From: Ridgeia piscesae
Taxonomy: Eukaryota; Annelida; Polychaeta; Sabellida; Siboglinidae
Length of the DNA: 64,000 bases
Assembly (NCBI GenBank): GCA_025642075.2
Contig: JAODUO010000537.1
Coordinates: 575,001 to 639,000, forward strand
Direction of reading: 5' to 3'
Shown: positions 25,394-54,035 of the stretch, one piece after another
How positions within the stretch are numbered: the stretch's first letter is position 1
Layout: each line of letters opens with the position of its first letter
The notes under the pieces: generated by a model
What the model saw: only the letters and a program-made list of their open reading frames with translations
The model's database searches: none
What the model was told of the DNA's origin: nothing
Program-made: the position numbers and the translations under genes

Positions 25394-27845
25394 GATAACA
25401 ACGGAAGACCTGCAAATATACATTATAACAGAAACCAGTTGAAAACTAGAAACACCTTTTATGTGTTTCTTACAGAAATCTGTGAAGGGGTGAAACTGAA
25501 ACAGTTGACACCTTGGTCATCTGACACACTGCCACAGTGGCAGTGTTCACAGCTTCACTGTGTGTCTCGCCCCACCCCATAAAATTACCCGATGGACTTT
25601 TTATTTGAAAAATGGAGAGGTAGTATATAATGAGTATCGGCAGCACATGGCCACCTGTCCTAAGTGCATGAGAAATCCTGGATCTACAAAGGATAGGTTT
25701 ACTTTTGTCACCAGTTCAATGAGACAGACTTGATGGAATGCATAGGGCTGTCCGTGAAATTAAACAGACACACCCATTTTTAAAACGGTGGCCAACCCTT
25801 ACATCTCCTTGGGCTATCTCCAACATCTTCCACTCTCCAGCTTTCAAACAAACACCTGCCATTGTCACATTTAACCTTCGTTAGGTGACACTACAAACCA
25901 ATCAGAAAATATACCCTCTTGAAAAAATCTCCATCCATGTGACCCAATGGAGTTTGCCTATCAAAATGAGTGGTGGACAGCGGATGACAACTCCCTTCCA
26001 AGTGAAAATAGAAAGGTTTACAAAGAAGGATGCTTGAACTAAACCTTCATTAAATGTGGAAAGTCCTTTACAACTAAGCACTTAAAATGCACACGTAACA
26101 GGTTTTTACAAGCAAATATATATTAAATTCTGAAACTGGACTAACGGAGATCCAGTTTGAAATTGAGACAATCCATTTTTATTAACTTCACTTTGACATT
26201 TGTTTGCATATGACATTTTATAATGTCTTCTTTAAGTTTATATACCACTAACATCTAAAATCAGCATGACTGACCTACAAGGCAATTACCCAAGTGATCA
26301 TAATTTATAATGATCATCATGTTAGTGACATATGATTGTTAATGGGACACTCCCGGGCTTTTCAGTGAATATTGTATTGTAATTGATGTGCTTACCATGG
26401 TCAAAATAAATACTGCCTGTCTTTGAGAAGAGTTTATCTCATCAAGGACTACATGGCATTATTAGCCATCAGGGGCACTGCTAAACTGGCATGACTATTA
26501 CTATTTTATTGTTGCCACTATATCAACAAATCTTTAGGGCCGCGAGTAGTATGTGTGTTACAGTTATATACAGAAGTGCACAGTCTAACTTTACACTATA
26601 CCACTTTAACCACGGGCTATGGTTTCAACCAAAGCAGTACATAATGTCTACACCTACACCAAATTGTCTAAGCAAGTATATTATGTGACATTATATGGTT
26701 AAATAAGCAAATAACTGAACAGAGCTTCGCCTATTTTAGGGCTACTATTCCCCTTAAAATTATGGTATGCAATTTGATTATGCATACACTTGAATCTGTT
26801 TAATATAACTGGAATGTGACATATATAAGGTTGCCTATTACTAGTAATACTAATGTATTTTTAATTACTTATCCCACTTGGTAGATTTTTTTGCTGAATA
26901 AAAAATAATAGAAAGAACTAGAACTACCAATGTGAGTGGCAGAACAGTAGACATTTTAAGGCCACCAGGAGGCCTTGTTAATATCAGGAACTCTTTCAGA
27001 CCAAAATAGTGTAAGTTTGCAATGTCACAATTGTATACCAAAGTGCACAACAATCTGTGTTCTTATCCTGTTAAGTAGAACCCATCTCCACGTATATGAC
27101 CAATCCTTCTCACTGAAACTTATTCATAACAATACTAGATAACTGAAACAGGATCGCAAAACTAAAACGAAAAACTGGCATGATCACAGGTGCTTGTCGA
27201 GCAGGTGTGACGAAGTGTAACATTACATAGTAAAGGTAACATGTCCTCGATGTTTACCATTGACGTCAGGTAATATATGCATGCCTGGGGGAGTGGCATT
27301 CTGTCTGTTGACCTGTAAATAAGGTGAGGGTCCCGCTTACAGGACACGGCACATAACTCACTTCAGCTGGACTTAAACATTGCAATGTAAGTAGTCTCCA
27401 CAACAGACAGCTGGATACGTAGGCGTCTGTTGCCGGATTTGTCATCGCGGAACACCTACAGGTGGGCAACATAGCAAGTGTCCCAGTATATGACCAAAGG
27501 GTGGTGTACTTATGTGTGTTAAGGTCACATGTCCTGGTTGCCGCCTATCTGACGACTTACACAACCTCATGAGTGATCATGCTGCTCATAAATGCGTCGT
27601 CTGATAAAGTAAGTAAGGGCAATCCTGCTTTCTGGACAAGATTCCCGTAGCCGGGTCACACTGCCCGCAGCTGTTGGGGGACACGGAGTTGTTTACCCCC
27701 AAATACTGGGGTAGATAAATAGCAAGTGGCACAGTTTAGACACTCGGCCAGCGAGGCAATTTGGACAAACTAGTGAAGCCAAAATATCAACATATATACC
27801 GGTATATATAATGTTAGTGCCGTTTTGACAAACAGCCAGTTTACT
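25394..27845. other. Gene-free stretch
   Basis: No exon was recognised on either strand. The short frames are motif-free. Confidence 0.4.
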
Positions 27846-27859
27846 TATGTGTACACTAC

Positions 27860-28600
27860 AGGTTGGATTGGTTGTACAGTCAGTGGGACAGTTTGGATAC
27901 AGCCATTGGGATGGTTTGAACACAGCTAGCGGGATGGCTTGGACAAACAGCCAGTGGGACAGACTGGATTGGATGTATCTCAGGGTACTTCCAGTGGGAC
28001 AGATTGGACACAGCCAGTGGGACAGACTGGATTGGATGTATCTCAGGGTACTCCCAGTGGGACAGATTGGACACAGCCAGTGGGACAGACTGGATTGGAT
28101 GTATCTCAGGGTACTTCCAGTGAGACAGATTGGACACAGCCAGTCGGACAGACTGGATTGGATGTATCTCAGGGTACTCCCAGTGGGACAGATTGGACAC
28201 AGCCAGTGGGACAGACTGGATTGGATGTATCTCAGGGTACTTCCAGTGGGACAGATTGGACACAGCCAGTGGGACAGACTGGATTGGATGTATCTCAGGG
28301 TACTTCCAGTGGGACAGATTGGACACAGCCAGTGGGACAGACTGGATTGGATGTATCTCAGGGTACTTCCAGTGGGACAGATTGGACACAGCCAGTGGGA
28401 CAGACTGGATTGGATGTATCTCAGGGTACTTCCAGTGGGACAGATTGGACACAGCCAGTCGGACAGACTGGATTGGATGTATCTCAGGGTACTCCCAGTG
28501 GGACAGATTAGACGCAGTCAGTGGGATGATTTGGACATAAAGCCAGTAACAGGGATTGAACACAGCTGGGGGATGGTTTGGACAAACAACCAATTGGACA
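27860..28600. repeat. 63-bp minisatellite open on both strands
   Basis: About nine copies (core about 27960-28510) of a 63-bp unit built from CAGTGGGACAGA, CTGGATTGGATGTATCTCAG and GGTACTTCC segments. The flanks keep a simpler unit near 21 bp (GTGGGACAG..TTGGA), so the 63-bp unit looks like a higher-order product. Because 63 divides by three and the unit lacks stops in several frames, it gives 259 codons on plus and 267 on minus. No splice or family evidence supports coding. Confidence 0.93.
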
Positions 28601-28629
28601 GATTGGACACACAGCAAGACATTTAAAAC

Positions 28630-30200
28630 AAACCCACTGTCATCTGGATTCGCAATAAATCGTTGAGACAACACACAATACATTTAACAAGACAATTTCA
28701 GCCATTTGTTGAAATCATACAACAAATTATCATATTTAATTTGCAATTAATTCATTACAATTGACAATATACACAAGTCAGATTACCGCAATCTGATTTC
28801 CAGTTACATAACCATTCATTCCAATTAAATACAATAAAAACAGTTAAAGTAGATATAAAAGGTATGAGCACCGACTACATTAACAAAGGAACAAGTTGGA
28901 CAGAGCTGTGCTAATTTCATATTTATAATTATCTCAATAGGCCATTCAAATGGAATTACATTGTGATGGAATTGGACAATACATCATGTTATGTTATCTG
29001 AACACATTGAAGATATATTTTCTGATGACTTTCTTAGTTTTGAACCTTACATATATGTATATGGCCGTTCCCTCTATAGTCTACATTACACTTGATTCTT
29101 GGCTCTGTGTGTCTCTTGTTTATATATCATTCACCGCTCATGGATATACTGAATATCAATAGTGCACATTGTTCCTGCTAACATCACATGTCAGTAAAAG
29201 GTCATCTTAACCTGATATGAAGATAACACTCAACAAAGCCCAGTTAAAGTGCACGCTTAAAGGAGGCATGACAGTAAAGTTCTAAACAAACAAGCCTGCC
29301 ACAACCATTATGAATTCAGGCAACAACATTGAAACAAAGAACGCAAATAGCCTTGTGAAATTACATAAATACACACCGTTTTGCACATGCCTGAGCAGAG
29401 GTAATGTAACACATTTGTGAGCCCTTGCCAAGGCTATTTCGCAAGTTTCAACAGAGTCTTAGTAGATTTTAAAATCAGAACGAAATCAGCTGAAATGAGG
29501 TTTCAGTGTAAAGCACCCAGATGCTGCAATGCAGCCTTTTCAAAATACTTGATATATAATTATTAGTTAACTCTTTCTAAAAATGTTTGCTTCATTTACT
29601 GTTTTTGTTATCAGAAACTGAAAATGGTGACAAACAATGGAAGAGTCTTAAAGCTCTTGGACAGCCAATTACTAAGCTGGTTATACTAACTTTCCTTTCC
29701 AAGTATTGGATCAGCACCAAAACATTTAATGGCAGTGCAGCTCACGTGAGGCACAGTGGCGCCACATGGTGCATACATCTGAAACACTTAACTACTGTAA
29801 GACAGCAGTCATCTGAACACCGACCCTGCATGTGCAGCCGGCATGGAATGTGCTCGCTTGAAACTAGCTGCCCTCTCCTCCCCCCATATACACACATGCA
29901 TAAACACACATCACGTGCAGTGAACTATAACGTGTCCAGTAGTCCCTCTACACCACGGCAACCGTCTCACCCCGCAAGACTGACTAGCAACAACTTTAAC
30001 AATTTACCGAATTAACCATAACAAGTAGTAAAAACCATATCTTCAACATTCGCAACTGATTGTAATCGCCCTAGTGACTGATACCTGCTTTCTGTCCTTG
30101 TAACGTCAACCATAAGTTATGGTCCATAAATGTGTAATGTCAGCAGTGACTAACTTCCACAGTGACAGAGAAATGCTGCTGGTTCAGTCTGTAGTCGCTG
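28630..30200. other. 3' flank of the RAVER gene, no other gene recognised
   Basis: The part next to 30204 should contain the RAVER 3' UTR (minus strand). I did not fix a polyadenylation site. A 142-codon plus-strand frame at 29587-30015 lies antisense to this region and shows no motif. Confidence 0.4.
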
Positions 30201-30203
30201 GTC

Positions 30204-46992
<16,789 letters not shown>

Positions 46993-47394
46993 ATTTTCAG
47001 TTATTACAAAGTTATTGAACCCTACCGCCTACCAAAACGACTATTTTCATAATTCATTCCCACCATGCAGTTGGAATGCGAACACGTCACGTGCCACAAA
47101 TGCAATCTGAAGAATATTGAAATTGCAGTGCGCAACTGTCAATCTATATGGACTTGTATACAACACTAAAATAAGGTATAATCTATATAAAATGAATGCA
47201 AGTTTTATGTAGTATGCATGTTGTTATATTTAGTATTGGCGCCCGTGCTTAGAATTTAGTAGTATCGCTTGTGCTTAGCATTCTAATAATTAACGACTAT
47301 ATAATAGTCACTATTGGCTTCTTTACGACGTATCCCATTCAGATTCAGAGTGGTCCATAATTATGCTTATCTAGCCATCAATGCAATTAATTAT

Positions 47395-47403
47395 ATATAT
47401 ATA

Positions 47404-47469
<66 letters not shown>

Positions 47470-47475
47470 TATATA
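47395..47475. repeat. (AT)n microsatellite
   Basis: Long AT run. A second one at 47779-47840 brackets about 300 bases of unique-looking sequence that contains no recognised gene. Confidence 0.95.
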
Positions 47476-47778
47476 GATATTCAGGTTAGGTCTCAGGATT
47501 GGAACCCCAAAGGTGCAGTGTGCATAAGGATACGTTCCAACATTGCACTATCACAGTTCTCATCTATAAGGGGAAATAGTGCAGTGCATATCACCTTTTA
47601 GCCTTCAGCTTTGGTAAACAATTATAAGTGATTTAAGACTAGGTAAATTTGTAGACTAAGGGAGAAAGTCCCTAACTAAAAAACGGTGATAAGTCAAACT
47701 TATATAATGTAGTCACCTTACCGACAGTTCCCACAGCTGAGCCTGTGCTATAGATCATTGCATCATATCGTTGGACTA

Positions 47779-47783
47779 TATAT

Positions 47784-47840
<57 letters not shown>
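47779..47840. repeat. (AT)n microsatellite
   Basis: Second AT run of the pair. The interval between the runs (47476-47778) has a short imperfect inverted repeat (attgcactat / atagtgcagt) but no coding content. Confidence 0.95.
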
Positions 47841-47843
<3 letters not shown>

Positions 47844-48105
47844 TGATTACAAGGGGACTCTGAGACTGGGCAACCATGGTCTCAGTATACACTGCCCAGA
47901 CTTGCTGAAGAGAGCACCCCGGGCTCCTGGTGATGTGTGGATAGATCACACCGTAATGTAATTCAACTATTACGAAACTAATCAGATATTGATTTGCGTA
48001 AGGTAATCAGTCGGCTTATAAAACGTAGCCTTTTGGACGTGTCATAACGAGAAGCAGACACTGGAAGAAATAACTCATTTCTGAAGAATGCCGCACAGTA
48101 CGTAT

Positions 48106-48225
48106 CCCACGAACAATTAATTAAATTTCAAAAACCTATTTTTATGTGATTTTTCTAGTTGCCCTGGATACCAAAAGCTAAGTTACCCTACGGATAAGCC
48201 TGACAACAATTAACAGTGTTGCTTT
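48106..48225. repeat. Dispersed repeat family C, copy 2
   Basis: Matches 19647-19760: 'cccacgaacaattaattaaatttcaaaaacc', 'gtgatttttctagttgccctgg' and 'acggataagcc'. Same orientation, diverged. Confidence 0.6.
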
Positions 48226-48699
48226 TGTGTATATGCATGGGTGCGTGCAATGTGCGTGCGTACGTGCGTAGGGGAAGCATATGTCTGCCTTCCGACTAAA
48301 TACCAGGGCAGCTGCCCCGCTCCGACCCCATCGCGTCTATATGTTTACGGTACTGAAAAACAGCAGTGCCTAATAATAACTTTAAGATTAAGTTAACCGA
48401 CAGGCCTACGTTTGATATACTAATTTCTGATGGGAGACGTTTACACGTCTAACAACAATTGCCGTACATTTCTATCACAAGCAGTATATGGTGTAGACAT
48501 AGTCGAGTCAGTGACACAGGTCAGCAAGTTTTATCGCAGAACGTCGTCGTTTTATTATTACAATACACGGATAATTTCACTACATGTATATCCGCATGAC
48601 ATTGTTACATTAAACACATGAATATATCGCTTAGATGCGTCGTGTTTTCTTTCGATACATAGCGACCGTTACATGTATTCGTTCAGTCACATCACGTGA

Positions 48700-49200
48700 C
48701 CCGCAGGTATGTACATCGGCGCAGTCCGTACAGAACACAGGCGAGAATGGCCACAATCCGTTAATTAAAGTTTTATAATGTTGAACCAAGTGAAAATGAG
48801 GGTGTCTGAGTCACGTAAGGAACCAGTTCAGACGTTTCGCGCCGCACAAACACGTGTCGTTGTGCATCGTCCGTAGCGAGCCGTCAAACATTTTGTAGAT
48901 ATTGTTGACTCGACGAGTACATCACTCGGGTCCTGGCGCGTCTCCCGCGCCGTTACTCTGGGTGAGCGACGTGAGCCACGGAGCCAAGCCGACGGTGCCG
49001 GTCCAGAACGTCGAGAGGTCCAGAACGTCGAAGGATAGCGGATCATGTCAAAAGGTTAGCTGTTCATGGCGAAGGTTAGCCCGACATTGCGGCCCGCGGC
49101 TAGCCATGTCTGGAATGTATATCCGGTCAAGGATGTCGTTCCACCTCGTTTTGAGTGTTGTTTATGGACTTCTTACATGCGTGACAAAGGTTAACGTCTA
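48700..49200. other. GC- and CpG-rich island, possible promoter or exon
   Basis: Clearly richer in CpG than the surrounding DNA. On the minus strand one frame (about 49160 to 48824) stays open except for two TGA codons and reads RWNDILDRIYIPDM, then DVLDLSTFWTG, then RVNNIYKMFDGSL. No family was recognised. It could be a decayed gene, a first exon with promoter, or just a CpG island. Confidence 0.35.
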
Positions 49201-49880
49201 CTGACTGTGACCTGCGTAAACATGGTGATTGCCGAATTAACATATGAGTGAACCATGCATATTACAGTTTATGGTAATAATTTATTGATGCGCTTCCTTT
49301 CTTGCAATTATTATTAATAAACATAACAAAACCTCACAATCATCGTTACTTGTACTTTTTTTTATAAACAGTGTTTTTTAATGTCCTTGTCTCAGAGCGT
49401 TGTGCATGTTATGGCTTCGTTACAGCCATGGTTTTCAATGCAGTCTATAGTAGGCCTACGTGAAGCATTAAATACAAATCCCCGCGTCTTCGTGACATAT
49501 AACTCTGGCAGTTTAAGATATATGTAACTGTCTACTAGCTGAATGTATTGCATGTAACGTGCCCGAATTGGCATAGTTTGTAGGCAGGCCCTATATTTTG
49601 AAAACAAATTAAAATAAAGCTGTATTTTAGATACATACGGTTTAAATTGTGTATGTGATGTAGATAGCCCATAGAGGTAGTGTGTACAATAAATTCGTCA
49701 GGGGATGGTTGTGGATCACACTTTTATAATGGCATATATTTACGTCTATTTGGCATGTATGGAACACACTTTTATAGTGGTCCTATTGGAATGTTTTGTA
49801 GAATTATATATTTTTTAAAGACACATATACACAATAAGCAGTGTTATGGCATTTGTTAGCCAAGCTTATGCGAGAAAGTA
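49201..49880. other. No gene recognised
   Basis: AT-rich sequence before the GT tract, without coding signal. Confidence 0.4.
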
Positions 49881-49883
49881 AAA

Positions 49884-50182
<299 letters not shown>

Positions 50183-50429
50183 TGTAACGGCAGTACTTAA
50201 GTCTACCGGCTTACTTTGTCCAAAGACTCAGTTGTATTCGGGTTATTCTAAATTTGTGATTCGACAAAATCCACGCCAACTATCAATATATGTAATATTT
50301 CAATAAACATGATACGCCAAAACAATTATGTCAGTGCTGCATGTTACGGGACAAAATATAGTTTACTTTTCCAATAATGCTACATCCATTAAGATATAAA
50401 CTAAATAAAACTTGAACATGAAATTATTA

Positions 50430-50540
50430 CTCCCGCCCTCTCTCCCTCAGCCCTCCCTCTCTTCCTACCTCCCTCCGTTCCTCCCTCCCTCCCTCTCTCC
50501 CTCTCACTCCATCTTCCTCCGATCCTCCCTCCTCTGTCTC
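50430..50540. repeat. (CCCT)n-like polypyrimidine tract
   Basis: CT/CCCT-rich strand with imperfect TCCCTCCC repeats. Could adopt triplex structures (inference). Confidence 0.8.
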
Positions 50541-51329
50541 TGCGTCACAATATATCTATCCAGTTTTCCTTATTCTTTCCCACTCTTCTCTGTCCGTCTA
50601 CACCCCTTTTCCTCCACGTTTTCGCCCGCCACTCGTTTTTTTTGGTACCCATTCTCTCATTCTCATTAAGGCGCACATGGATTCAGTCATGGCTAGTTGC
50701 ACATATCTACACGAACGTCGAAGCTATTTATGCCATACATACAAAGCAATTGTGTAATACCTGCCATGCTTCATTGACATTATCACAGTTTAACACAGAC
50801 AATGCAATCCGTCAATTGGTGTTGGCCATTCTTGGCATAGCTTGCGGCCGCCTAATGGTTTTGCTGCTACGTCAGAACGCAGGGGATGACAACAGGTAAC
50901 TTCGCCATATCGGTGACTAGCACGTTAACAAATGATTGAAGGGTGCAACGACCAATAGCATGGAATCGTTAACAGTGCAAGGCCAACTTCATCTGTTTCT
51001 TGGTTTGTTCGATTGGGGTCGAGTGCAGCAGACGATGCACGTTTGACGCTCAATGTAGTGTGACAGTTGGTCTCAACTAAGCTGCACACAAGGTGCAGTT
51101 TAAGGTGTCAGCAGACACTAGGATATCAACAGATGCCGAAACACAACGAGGACGGGCACAGTTTGAACGATGCAATTACTCGAAGGTATGAACGTTTATG
51201 GTGTGTGGTGGAAAGACAACTAATGCTCGTACGTTCCATTATTGTTATATAATCATATTCGTGATTCAATGCATGTTGCTGTTGTAATCCCCTCTACCAT
51301 AATTTTACCTTTAACAGCATCACAAAATT
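50541..51329. other. No gene recognised
   Basis: Mixed sequence without splice-supported or motif-bearing frames. Confidence 0.4.
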
Positions 51330-51480
51330 ACAATGTGTTCAGAATTGCTTAGCAAGGATTGAAACTAGGTCTCCATGTTTTATTCGTTATATGCGGCTTC
51401 TAAAGTCATTGCATTGTCTTCCTGTCCGATATCGTATTATCTTTAAAATCTTTAAATTCATTGCTTACTCCGATGAGAAA
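51330..51480 (+). pseudogene. Non-LTR retrotransposon relic
   Basis: The plus-strand frame reads NCLARIETRSPCF, then LLKSLHCLPVRYRIIFKIF. This is the conserved CR1/jockey-type phrase (N.LARI..R......LLK.LHWLPV.YRI.FKI) near the end of the LINE ORF2. It is open for this stretch and then lost. Confidence 0.75.
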
Positions 51481-51550
51481 GGTTGCATAGCTTCGATCAT
51501 TTCTAGTTTTTGTTCCTAAATTCAATACCATTGTTGGGACAAGTGCTTTT

Positions 51551-52300
51551 GCCTGTTTAAGCTAACACGTATGTGGAAAACAAAATTATGATCACTACGC
51601 TGATCGGTGTTGATAATATCTTAAATAAAATAAATTAGCTTAGTCTACATCTGTTATATGTTTATTATTTTATGTTATGTATTCTTGTTTACCAATTTGA
51701 GTTATATGGAATTTTGCGAATTATGTATCAACATTTAAAGTAATTCCTTGTTACATTTTATGAAGGACAAAATGGCGACGATGTGTGCGCCATCTTGGTT
51801 TCACGTCGCCTGTTGTAAAACATTTCTATCCATAAATCTGCATGGATGAATAATTATAGGTTCACATGTTAACATGTTTAATGTGTCATATGATATATAT
51901 ATAACATATAAACGATGTGTTTGCCTGTTTAAGCCAACACGCATGTGGAAAACAAAATTACGATCACTATGCTGATTGGTGTCGATAATATCTTTAATAA
52001 AATAACTAAAGTTGTCTTACTCTACATCTGTTAATTATATGTTTATTATTTTATGTTATGTATTCTTGTTTACAAATTTGAGTTAAATGGAATTATACGA
52101 ATTATGTATCAACATTTTAAACTAATTCCTTGTTACATTTTATGAAGGACAAAATGGCGACGATGTGTGCGCCATCTTGGTTTCACGTCGCCTGGTGTAA
52201 AACATACCTATCCATAACTGTGCATGGATGAATAATTATAGTTTCACATGATAACATGTTTAATGTATCATATGATATAATATAGCATATAAACGATGTT
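51551..52300. repeat. 372-bp tandem duplication
   Basis: Two direct units (51551-51922 and 51923-52300) share more than nine tenths of their bases by eye, starting 'gcctgtttaagcyaacac'. Each holds AAAATGGCGACGATG followed by GCGCCATCTTGG, i.e. two YY1-like cores in opposite orientation (51770-51800 and 52151-52180). No coding sequence. Confidence 0.88.
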
Positions 52301-53455
52301 TAACGCCATTATACAATACAAATAACTTCACTGGAAATAGTTATATCAGTTTAAGTTAAGACAAGTTGACACCACAATCTCGCCACTCAAACACTATATG
52401 GTATATAAAGAAAGGAAATTGCTACTATAATTGTAACTGATGTGTATTCGATGCCTCGTGGCAAAGGGTGTATCACGTGATGCTCGCAATATGGAGGGTC
52501 ACATCCGGCAATGGAACGCCGGGCTTAGGGGCAGATACTCCCTCCCTTTCTCGTAGCACAGTGGTCAGTTGTGAGGGTTGAAGGTCGTGACATTTCTCGC
52601 CAGGGGAACGTTGTAAGGAGCAACCAAAGCGGAGTCCCGAGCCCAAGTAGATACATTAGATACTGTACTATGTACTAATGTACTATAGGCAGAATGTTCC
52701 CAGTGTCTCCCACTTCCGGATACCCTCTTTTTAAATTATATAAATATTATAAATTAAATAATTTCATGGATTTTTTCTTTAAAAAATTCTGTTTTTAGGA
52801 CATTATCTCAGTTTCACGATAAATTTCAATCGAATTCGTTCTACGTTGTTTATGGAAAAATATAAATTAAAAAAATATATATAAATGCTTGAAAGTGTAA
52901 TAAATACGTTGCCTTGTAGTTACTGCTTAACTATATCAACTTAAGAAAATGCTGGATATTGTTAGGCAATGTCCTGTTGTAATAACCACCATTAAGAACT
53001 CATGCTTGTGGGAAACAACTGTACTGGTTTTGTAATTTGTCACTTTTTCAGGTAGAAACAATCGCTCAAATAGGGTGTTTGACAGCCATGGTGACGGGTG
53101 ATGTGTTTCCACAAAAGAAAAGTTCAAAACGAAGTTAGCAGTGTTATCAAGAAAAGTGAATTTGTGCATACTTGTTTTTAGATTTTTAATAATTATGTAT
53201 TCCTGTCAGATGATATAAATTAAAAGTTTCTAATAATATAAAATACAGTTGTGACTGATTGCATTTAGAATACTGTGTTGTAATGCAAATGCATTGTCAG
53301 TTGTTTATGTAACCAGTTTGTTCACTTGAATAGTTTAGGGTAATATCGATTCAGTGTTGTGTGTGGCAGGTTAACACCCTGCTGGTGTTCCCTATGCAAA
53401 CATTACATGGTGTGTGCACACGCATTGATTCTATTTAATAGTTTTCAGACAATAA
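52301..53455. other. No gene recognised; possible tRNA-derived SINE head near 52550
   Basis: 'tcgtagcacagtggtcag' (52550-52567) resembles a Pol III A box, and 'ttgaaggtcgtgacattt' follows where a B box would be, but the match is poor. A palindromic TCACGTGA lies at about 52473. No exon was recognised. Confidence 0.3.
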
Positions 53456-53509
53456 TTATAACCATGGTTTATTATAATACCAGTACACCATGTGATTGTT
53501 CAAGAAGAC

Positions 53510-54035
53510 AGTGTGGTAGGAGAGGACAGGGGAGTAGGAGAGCACAGTCGGAGTAGGAGAAGACAATGGAGTAAGATAAGACAGTGGGGTAGGAGAAGAC
53601 AGTAGGATAGGAGAGGACAGTGGGGTATGAGAAGACAGTGGGGTAGGAGAAGACAGTGGGGTAGGAGAAGACAGTGGGGTAGGAGAGGACAGTGGGGTAG
53701 GAGAAGACAGTAGGGTAGGAGAAGACAGTAGGGTAGGAGAGGACAGTGGGGTATGAGAAGACAGTAGGGTAGGAGAGGACAGTGGGGTAGGAGAGGACAG
53801 TGGGGTAGGAGAGGACAGTGGGGTAGGAGAAGACAGTGGGGTAGGAGAAGACAGTGGGGTAGGAGAGGACAGTGGAGTAGGAGAGGACAGTGGAGTAGGA
53901 GAGGACAGTGGGGTAAGAGAGGACAGTGGGGTAGGAGAAGACAATGGGGTAGGAGAAGACAGTGGAGTAGGAGTAGACAGTGGAGTAGGAGACGACAGTA
54001 GAGTAGGAGAAGACAGTGGGGTAGGAAGGTGAGGT
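53510..54035. repeat. 18-bp minisatellite encoding TPLSSP in the integrase gene
   Basis: About 28 units of 18 bp (plus strand GTAGGAGAGGACAGTGGG). Read on the minus strand in the frame set by the upstream integrase exon, it gives a hexapeptide tail (TPLSSP)n with variants TLLSSP and TPLSSH, open to TAA at 53456-53458. All copies keep the 18-bp register, so the frame is preserved throughout. Confidence 0.9.

Noticed and set aside
27847..28683. 259- and 267-codon frames on opposite strands
   Set aside because: Both are products of the 63-bp array. Neither has flanking coding sequence or splice sites.
29587..30015. 142-codon plus frame
   Set aside because: Lies antisense to the expected RAVER 3' UTR, with no motif or splice support.
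50412..50899. Frames over the CCCT tract
   Set aside because: Low-complexity pyrimidine translation without splice or family support.
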